Below, piece by piece: positions 1 through 4,338 of a stretch of DNA of 5,129 nucleotides. Below the pieces are notes generated by a model. That model saw only the letters and a list, made by a program, of their open reading frames with translations. It did not search any database and had not been told where the DNA came from. The stretch is taken from positions 1 through 5,129 of the forward strand of contig JANNWS010000202.1 of NCBI GenBank assembly GCA_031408575.1. Reading direction: 5' to 3'. Each line of letters starts with the position of its first letter. Position 1 is the stretch's first letter. The stretch comes from Aliitabrizicola sp031408575 (lineage in GTDB: Bacteria > Pseudomonadota > Alphaproteobacteria > Rhodobacterales > Rhodobacteraceae). Position numbers and translations under genes: made by a program.

Positions 1-278
1 TCTGGCGTTACCAGCGTCACATAGTCCGACATTTTCTTGCCAAAAAGGGCGAACAGCTCCTCAAACAAAAACGGTGCTGTGATGACCGTAGGCCCCGCAT
101 CATGGCGAAACCCGTCCCGTTCAAACACCTGCGCCCGCCCGCCAAGCCGCGCACAGCGGTCGATGATCGTGACGTGATAGCCGCGTGCGCGCAGTCGCAA
201 CGCCGCAGCCAACCCGCCAAACCCGCCGCCCACAACAATCGCGGTCGCTGCCGCCTCGGCCCTCAGATCGCGTGGCAT
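1..278 (-). CDS. crtI: CrtI phytoene desaturase, N-terminal 92 codons (runs off left edge)
   Basis: FAD-dependent phytoene desaturase, which introduces double bases of unsaturation into phytoene to give coloured carotenes at the membrane. Only the N-terminus is present and the frame is open to base 1. Seen: a dinucleotide-binding beta-alpha-beta fold with VVGGGFGGLAAALRL at residues 15-29 and an acidic residue ending the second strand (TIID, Asp40); then the GGRA motif (46-49) and the CrtI-type signature DAGPTVITAP (60-69) followed by LFEELFALFGK. Family members are near 500 residues, so about four fifths is missing. The start is the ATG at 278-276, which shares one base with the crtE stop codon (TAATG), so translation is probably coupled to crtE; only a weak GGATGG-like site lies upstream. 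The family is clear; whether it makes neurosporene, lycopene or another product cannot be told from this part. Confidence 0.93.
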   Translation of the reverse strand, partial: MPRDLRAEAAATAIVVGGGFGGLAAALRLRARGYHVTIIDRCARLGGRAQVFERDGFRHDAGPTVITAPFLFEELFALFGKKMSDYVTLVTP

Positions 279-1168
279 TATTGATATCCATCCAGTTTGT
301 GGGTGATGCGTTTGGCCAGGTCAGACAGGATTGCGGCTGTCCCGTGGGGCAGTTCGGCTGATATGGTAATTGCCTCGGCTAGCTTGCTGCGTGCCACGAG
401 AACCGCTCTGGCCAGCGCCGTTGCGCGGCCTAAGCGGCCCGTTGTTTCAAGCACACCGATGATGTTTGTTGCTGCGCCAACAGCAGTGCGCAAGTCGGCC
501 TCAATGTCGGCCAGATCATCGGCGATCTGGTACGCGATCGCGAAAGCATGCACGGCGCTGGTCGACGCTGCCTCGAGATCGGGCCGGTTGGAGTAACTAA
601 ATACCAAACCGAATGGCAGGCTTAGAAGCGGTCCGGATTTGGCGGCTGCCATCGCCTGATACGCTGAAAGCGGGTCGGAATCATGGAGCTGTGGCAAGGC
701 AGGGGACGCCTGCCCGTGAACGGTTTGCGCAACCGCCGCGTGTGTGTGGGCGATCAAACGAGGAATCGCTGCAACATCTGCCACTTCGGCCAGCACGGCA
801 TAAGCGGCCGACAGCAAAAGATCGCCCGCACAAAGGGCGACCTCATCGCCAAACAGACTCCACACGGCTGGTGCACCCCGACGGAGCTGATCGCGATCCT
901 GCAGGTCGTCATGGATCAAAGACGCATTGTGTAAAAGTTCGCAGCAGGTGGCCATTGCCAGTGCTGACCCGGCATCGACGTCCAGGCAATCGGCTGCATG
1001 AAGCGCGATCTGGCTGCGAACGCGCAAGCCGGGTGTGGCGAGGTGATGGCTTATGGCTCGGGACACCGGCGATTTAGGGTCGACTGAACCAGTGGCAACA
1101 GCCAGCATCTTTTGGCTGACCGAAGCCAGTCGTACCGACATATCGAGTTTGATAGGGGCAAAGTGCAT
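278..1168 (-). CDS. crtE: CrtE geranylgeranyl-diphosphate synthase
   Basis: Trans-prenyltransferase that condenses IPP with allylic diphosphates to give GGPP, the C20 precursor of phytoene; cytosolic. From the ATG at 1168 the protein is 296 residues, normal for CrtE. Both Asp-rich Mg-diphosphate motifs are intact: HDDLQD (Asp87, Asp88, Asp91) followed by an RRG stretch, and ADDLAD (Asp217, Asp218, Asp221); Lys177 in AAAKSGPLL matches the conserved KTG/KSG lysine. The usual N-terminal GKRxRP motif is altered to GLRVRS. The frame is open back to a GTG at 1231 (317 residues), but that codon lies inside a strong hairpin (1209-1235), so I prefer ATG 1168; ATG 1141 is a further alternative, and no start has a convincing ribosome-binding site. 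It lies 82 bases downstream of the rhodopsin gene and overlaps crtI by one base. Another long-chain prenyl synthase is possible, but the crtI linkage favours CrtE. Confidence 0.9.
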   Translation of the reverse strand: MHFAPIKLDMSVRLASVSQKMLAVATGSVDPKSPVSRAISHHLATPGLRVRSQIALHAADCLDVDAGSALAMATCCELLHNASLIHDDLQDRDQLRRGAPAVWSLFGDEVALCAGDLLLSAAYAVLAEVADVAAIPRLIAHTHAAVAQTVHGQASPALPQLHDSDPLSAYQAMAAAKSGPLLSLPFGLVFSYSNRPDLEAASTSAVHAFAIAYQIADDLADIEADLRTAVGAATNIIGVLETTGRLGRATALARAVLVARSKLAEAITISAELPHGTAAILSDLAKRITHKLDGYQ

Positions 1169-1208
1169 GGTTTGGGATCGCTTTGATTTGGTCGGGTATG
1201 TGAAGGTT

Positions 1209-1235
1209 TCCGGTGGCGACAACGCCGCCACCGGA
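1209..1235 (-). terminator. Intercistronic hairpin between rhodopsin gene and crtE
   Basis: A perfect 10-bp inverted repeat, TCCGGTGGCG (1209-1218) and CGCCACCGGA (1226-1235), with a 7-base loop, begins 15 bases after the rhodopsin stop codon. In the minus direction it is followed by AACCTTCAC, not a U-run, so it is not a textbook intrinsic terminator; on the plus strand a run of T lies six bases beyond the stem, but no plus-strand gene ends there. I infer a partial terminator or an RNA-stabilising 3' structure that would let rhodopsin mRNA exceed crt mRNA. The inverted repeat is certain; the role is inferred. Confidence 0.6.
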
Positions 1236-1250
1236 TGGATTTTTCAACGA

Positions 1251-2012
1251 TCAGACTGTTTTAGCGCGACCCATATCCGCTTCCGACTTGCGCACTGCGA
1301 TCATATAAATCAGCACGCCGAACCCAGCCTTTGCGATCAGATCGGCAATCGTGTAGCCGACCTCGACAACAGTTGTTGCTGTTGCACCGGCAAGCCCGAT
1401 CGCGCCGGCAAAGAACACCACCGGGTAGAAGGACCACGAAAGGACGACCACCCAGATTGCCGTCTTGACAAGACCACGTGCGCTTTCAGGCTGTTGTTCG
1501 ACAGACTTGCTCAGGCCGACGAACAACTCGTAGACGATCCACAGGAATGGGATCATCGACAGTCCGCCCCACAGCCACCGCTCCGAAGCGGTATCGGCAA
1601 TCTCGCCGGGATAGCCAAGACCGACCATCAATGCTGCCAGTAGGCCCAACCGGATGGCTTTTGACTGGGTTGCTGCTCTGCTCAAGCCCATGACAAGGAT
1701 CAGCTCGACAAGCAACAGAGGCACCGTCAGGAACCAGTCGACATAGCGATAGGCGGCATTGAACGCGACACCGGACGCCGTGACCGTGCCGTCGGCGATG
1801 ACGTGCGCAGCCGCCCAGCTTTCGCCAATCTTGAAGTAGTGGTAGGCAGCGATCGCAGTGACGAGGCCAGTGACGGTCATTGCAGTTTTGTACGCGTCCG
1901 ACACTTGCGAGCGGCCGAACCAGAAAAACAGCGTTGCCGCCGCCATCGCCGCAAACGTGAACGAGAACGCGTTGTAGATAAGGTCATACTGACCGAGAGA
2001 GATGGTTTCCAT
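1251..2012 (-). CDS. Xanthorhodopsin-type light-driven proton pump
   Basis: Seven-helix retinal protein of the inner membrane that pumps protons outward in light. The 253 residues give seven hydrophobic segments (roughly 9-31, 42-62, 88-109, 119-136, 146-166, 183-207, 212-240). Functional residues: His58 and Asp92 (counter-ion pair), Thr96, Glu103 (proton donor) in RYVDWFLTVPLLLVEL, the WSFYP motif of helix F (Trp193, Tyr196), Asp224 and the Schiff-base Lys228 in DLIAKAG. The D-T-E set predicts a proton pump, not a sodium or chloride pump. Leu100, at the proteorhodopsin-105 tuning position, predicts green absorption. The His-to-Asp spacing of 34 reflects the long B-C loop typical of xanthorhodopsin and Gloeobacter rhodopsin, and spacings to Glu103 and Lys228 equal those of Gloeobacter rhodopsin; its antenna-site Gly178 then aligns with Gly149. 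The ATG has AAGGA (2020-2024) seven bases upstream. It is the first gene before crtE-crtI. Confidence 0.96.
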   Translation of the reverse strand: METISLGQYDLIYNAFSFTFAAMAAATLFFWFGRSQVSDAYKTAMTVTGLVTAIAAYHYFKIGESWAAAHVIADGTVTASGVAFNAAYRYVDWFLTVPLLLVELILVMGLSRAATQSKAIRLGLLAALMVGLGYPGEIADTASERWLWGGLSMIPFLWIVYELFVGLSKSVEQQPESARGLVKTAIWVVVLSWSFYPVVFFAGAIGLAGATATTVVEVGYTIADLIAKAGFGVLIYMIAVRKSEADMGRAKTV

Positions 2013-2024
2013 GGAACTTTCCTT

Positions 2025-2569
2025 ATTATTCCGTGCAGGGAGGCTAGGATTTCCATCGGATAATTCAACTTGCAGCGTAGCCGGAGAACAAACGGACGAT
2101 TTGTCGCGCTGCCGTAGCCGCAGTAGTATGAAAAACTAAATGTATGTACTTAAACAGTTATTTTATCAAGGGGGCTTGTCGAAATTTCAAGTCACCTGTA
2201 ATGATATGTCGCGGCTGTACAGGGGCCTGCCGTTCTGGAGAGATCGTATTTGCAGTAAAATCCAGTAGACTTCGGACGCTCCTGTGACAATTCGTACATT
2301 CGCACAGCGCAACTTAAGTTAATAGGCAGGCACATGTGGCACGTTGTCACTGAGAAATTTGTAGAATGCGAGCTATTTTAAAAAAAATTGGTACGTTGAA
2401 TTATCTTTATCGATAAGCTCGTATCTCAACATCCGTTTTCATCATAATGTCGATTTGGTGATCACGGATCTTTGACGCTCGCGTATTTAAGTCGAAACGA
2501 AGTTGCAGTATCCGTCAATATACATCTGCATTGCGCGCGGTTGTGTCACGAGGTTGTATGGTTTCGCGT
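2025..2569. other. Low-G+C gene-free region upstream of the rhodopsin gene
   Basis: About 545 bases with no credible gene on either strand: the few open frames at its right end overlap the decayed gene on the opposite strand. Counted by eye, G+C is about 40% in 2101-2220 and about 32% in 2341-2400, well below the flanking genes. It holds two perfect 10-bp palindromes, AACTTAAGTT (2311-2320) and TTATCGATAA (2407-2416), a run of eight A's preceded by four T's near 2376-2388, and the candidate rhodopsin promoter. No tRNA, CRISPR array or recognisable insertion-sequence end was seen. It probably combines the rhodopsin regulatory region with the edge of the accessory module to its right. Confidence 0.6.
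2162..2190 (-). promoter_or_regulatory. Candidate sigma-70-type promoter for the rhodopsin-crt operon
   Basis: On the minus strand TTGAAA (2190-2185, five of six matches to TTGACA) is separated by 17 bases from GATAAA (2167-2162, four of six matches to TATAAT). It lies in A+T-rich, gene-free DNA facing the rhodopsin gene and would give a leader of roughly 140 bases. Low-G+C DNA produces chance matches easily, so this is only the best candidate I found by eye. I saw no TGT-N12-ACA (PpsR/CrtJ-type) operator nearby. Confidence 0.3.
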
Positions 2570-3042
2570 TCAAGAAGTCACTTGGCGCCGCTCGATTGCC
2601 GTCGCCCAGGCCCAATCAATCACTCCCGCCTTCTTCATTTCCAACCGGACTTCGGCGGTCCGGGCTTCCAGAACAGCATTCACCATCTGTCTGCGTAGGA
2701 ACGACACCTTGCGGCCGGTCGCCTCCTGGCTACCCGAGTAATCCCCTCCGTATCGTTTCCGGCATCGCGCAAAGTATCGGCCATCACCCCGATCGCTGCT
2801 TGTGGCACCGGCTTTGTGGCCGCAAGCTGAGTTGTTTCTGCTGCCGTTTCCGCGTCGATTTGGCGCGCGTGTTGGCCGCGCAGCTTGGCTGGATCGGTCT
2901 GGGCGCCCCATTCGAAATCTGCCTGCGCCGGACCAATAGTGCCGTCGGGTAGGGTGGTGATCCGGCCGGTTGCGATCGCCTTGCGCACGGCTGCCTCCGA
3001 GACGCCGCGCTGCGCGGCATAGCTTCGCCGGGACACTCCCAT
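2570..3042 (-). pseudogene. Decayed phage-type helix-turn-helix gene, small-terminase-like
   Basis: From ATG 3042, preceded by GGAGG (3058-3054) 11 bases upstream, the frame encodes a helix-turn-helix start, SRRSYAAQRGVSEAAVRKAI (residues 4-23), then DGTIGPAQADFEWGAQTDPAK and an Ala/Gln/Glu-rich stretch ending near DTEGIT. Such N-termini are typical of phage-derived small-terminase-like (Nu1-type) DNA-binding proteins in alphaproteobacteria. Around 2725-2745 the frame breaks: the original frame stops at 2680, while a neighbouring frame continues with LEARTAEVRLEMKKAGVID, which resembles the basic segment expected to follow in the family, and stops at 2570. The part after this is missing and low-G+C DNA takes over. 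I read this as one frameshift plus 3' truncation. It diverges from the small gene at 3138. The family call comes from memory of similar proteins; the frame break is visible. Confidence 0.6.
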
Positions 3043-3089
3043 TCTGACCAAAACCTCCACAATTGCAGTGACTTAGGAGTTGCTCTCTT

Positions 3090-3118
3090 TTGACACCGTG
3101 CGCTGTCTGCAGCCATTG
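3090..3118 (+). promoter_or_regulatory. Possible promoter for the three-gene plus-strand operon
   Basis: A perfect TTGACA (3090-3095) lies in the 95-base gap between the decayed minus-strand gene and the gene at 3138. The -10 region at 16-18 bases is poor (around CCATTG), as is common in alphaproteobacterial promoters, and the leader would be short. The gap must hold a promoter if the operon is autonomous, but this site is only a suggestion. Confidence 0.25.
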
Positions 3119-3137
3119 CAACGCAACGGAGACCGCC

Positions 3138-3347
3138 ATGAAGCCCCTGACAACACACGAAGAATTCTGCCTGAAGAACGCCGCCCACTTTGTCGCCGCC
3201 CGCGGCCGCACGCCCGCCACCCGCACGCGGGAGCAATTCGCGACCTTGCCTGAGGCGCAGGCCTTTGGCGCAGCGATCGGCGACGGCCGCACCATGATCT
3301 ACGCGGTCACCACCCTCGGGCATTCCGCCCACATCACCAACGCCTGA
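3138..3347 (+). CDS. Small protein of unknown function, first gene of a three-gene operon
   Basis: I do not recognise a named family. The 69-residue product begins MKPLTTHEEFCLKNAAHFVA, has a basic stretch RGRTPATRTREQF (about 23-35), then EAQAFGAAIGDGRTMIYAVT and ends GHSAHITNA; the second half reads like a short alpha-beta unit. No signal peptide, membrane segment or metal site is visible. The frame is open back to TTG 3090, but the ATG at 3138 with GGAGA (3129-3133) closely upstream is the natural start. It is followed 16 bases later by the next gene, so the two are probably co-transcribed. Codon use is strongly G/C at third positions, like its neighbours. I infer a cytosolic accessory protein of a plasmid or integrative element; the function is unknown. 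Confidence 0.85.
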   Translation: MKPLTTHEEFCLKNAAHFVAARGRTPATRTREQFATLPEAQAFGAAIGDGRTMIYAVTTLGHSAHITNA

Positions 3348-3363
3348 CCCCAAGGAGACCCAG

Positions 3364-3912
3364 ATGAAAACCAAAGCCCTCACCGCCGCGCAGATTGACA
3401 CGCTCACCCAGCGCTTGTCTGAAACCCCGATCGAACCGGCCACCAGCGCCAAGAAGGCGGGCGATAACTTCGCACGCTTGCTGGCAGCACGGATCGGCGA
3501 CGGGCGCGCGGCCCTCGCCTTCACGTCGATCATGATGGCCGACACTGCCGATCAGGCCGAGGCCCGGCTGACCTTGGTGATGGACTATGGCAACCCCGAT
3601 CCGGCGGGCGAGCCGATCACGGCGGCGAAGGAAGAACCGACGGCTGCGCCCGTCCCGGTGATCGGCAAGCGCCAAGCCATCCGAGATCAGGCGCAGACCG
3701 GCGCGCTGCCGCAGGCACCGGATTTCTCCAAGCCGACCCACGCCCGGTTCCGCGCCAAGCTGGCCCAGATCGTGGCCTTGGCCGAGGCGGGCGACATCGC
3801 CGGTCTGCAGGCCTTCGAGATCAACCCGGTTTCGTCCAGCCCCAAGGCGATGGCGCGCTATCGCGACCTCTGCGTGATCGCCATCACCGCCCGTGCGCAG
3901 GTGCCAGCATGA
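3364..3912 (+). CDS. Unknown protein, 182 residues, two-part, second gene of operon
   Basis: No named family recognised. The ATG has an AAGGAG site (3352-3357) six bases upstream. Residues 1-80 look helical: TAAQIDTLTQRLSETP, then AGDNFARLLAARIGDGRAALAF and ADTADQAEARLTLVMDYG. Residues 81-120 are a Pro/Ala-rich, poorly ordered linker. Residues 121-180 form a second unit with RFRAKLAQIVALAEAGDIAG, then AFEINPVSSSPKAMARYRDL and a hydrophobic end CVIAITARAQ. Polar and soluble, with no membrane segment or catalytic motif visible. Its stop overlaps the next start by four bases (ATGA), so translation of the two is probably coupled. The setting beside a putative initiator gene suggests a plasmid or integrative-element accessory protein, by context only. 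Confidence 0.88.
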   Translation: MKTKALTAAQIDTLTQRLSETPIEPATSAKKAGDNFARLLAARIGDGRAALAFTSIMMADTADQAEARLTLVMDYGNPDPAGEPITAAKEEPTAAPVPVIGKRQAIRDQAQTGALPQAPDFSKPTHARFRAKLAQIVALAEAGDIAGLQAFEINPVSSSPKAMARYRDLCVIAITARAQVPA

Positions 3913-4244
3913 AGATCGCCCGTGAGTTCGCCCCCGCTGATCGCTTCCTCTACGATTTCGAGATCTGCAGATACGCGAACGGTTGGGCGCAGGTCGACAC
4001 GGCGCAGGATGCTTCCTATTTTGGCACTTGGGCGCACCCGACCCGGTTGCTGATCTTCAACTATTGCGAGGGCGACACGACCTTGAAGGAGGCCGCGTCT
4101 CCCGAGGAGTTCGCCGCCGAACTGCGCGAGATTGATGCTTGGAACCGGGCGCATGGTTATGGCCCAGCGCGGATCGATCCGGCGTATGATCCGGCAATGA
4201 AGGCGGTGTTTGAGGGGCTGGGACTGGCGGATATGCTGCACTGA
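3909..4244 (+). CDS. Unknown acidic protein, 111 residues, third gene of operon
   Basis: No named family recognised. The start overlaps the previous stop (ATGA, 3909-3912). The protein is acidic and rich in aromatics: ADRFLYDFEICRYANGWAQVD, DASYFGTWAHPTRLLIFNYCEGD (about 36-58), then a helical part SPEEFAAELREIDAWNRAHGYG (about 64-85) and an end AVFEGLGLADMLH. The N-terminal half looks like a small beta-rich domain, with no obvious catalytic set. Coupling to the upstream gene suggests the two products act together or are needed in similar amounts. The gene ends 94 bases before the convergent gene's stop. Whether it is an anti-restriction, antitoxin-like or maintenance protein cannot be decided from sequence; I give no function. 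Confidence 0.87.
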   Translation: MKIAREFAPADRFLYDFEICRYANGWAQVDTAQDASYFGTWAHPTRLLIFNYCEGDTTLKEAASPEEFAAELREIDAWNRAHGYGPARIDPAYDPAMKAVFEGLGLADMLH

Positions 4245-4291
4245 ATGGGCCGCGCTTGCCTTGTGTATTTCGGCAACCAGAGGTGCCGTAG

Positions 4292-4323
4292 CGATCAGTT
4301 CACAGCACGCGCCGGACTGATCG
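4292..4323. repeat. Inverted repeat between convergent genes
   Basis: CGATCAGT (4292-4299) and ACTGATCG (4316-4323) form perfect 8-bp arms around a 16-base centre, in the 94-base gap between convergent stop codons at 4244 and 4339. No T-run follows on either strand, so an intrinsic terminator is not well supported. A shorter hairpin, CGGCA (4271-4275) with TGCCG (4284-4288), lies just beside it. Convergent ends often carry terminator structures, which is the likeliest role if any. Confidence 0.4.
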
Positions 4324-4338
4324 ACGTTCAGGATTGGT

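Noticed and set aside
297..1077. Several plus-strand open frames opposite crtE
   Set aside because: They are antisense to a gene with intact catalytic motifs, have no recognisable domains and arise from high-G+C codon bias.
1169..1231. GTG 1231 as the crtE start (317 residues)
   Set aside because: It falls inside the perfect hairpin at 1209-1235, has no ribosome-binding site, and adds 21 residues with no family-like character.
1053..2063. Plus-strand open frames opposite the rhodopsin gene
   Set aside because: Antisense shadows of a complete, well-supported membrane protein; compositions are Arg/Ser/Cys-rich and unlike real proteins.
2101..2330. PpsR/CrtJ-type operators (TGT-N12-ACA) upstream of the rhodopsin gene
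   Set aside because: TGT...ACA pairs are present but with spacings of 9 or 10, not 12.
2472..2952. Plus-strand open frames across 2472-2952
   Set aside because: They lie opposite the decayed phage-type gene, whose minus-strand helix-turn-helix sequence is convincing; the plus products are Arg/Cys-rich with no domain.
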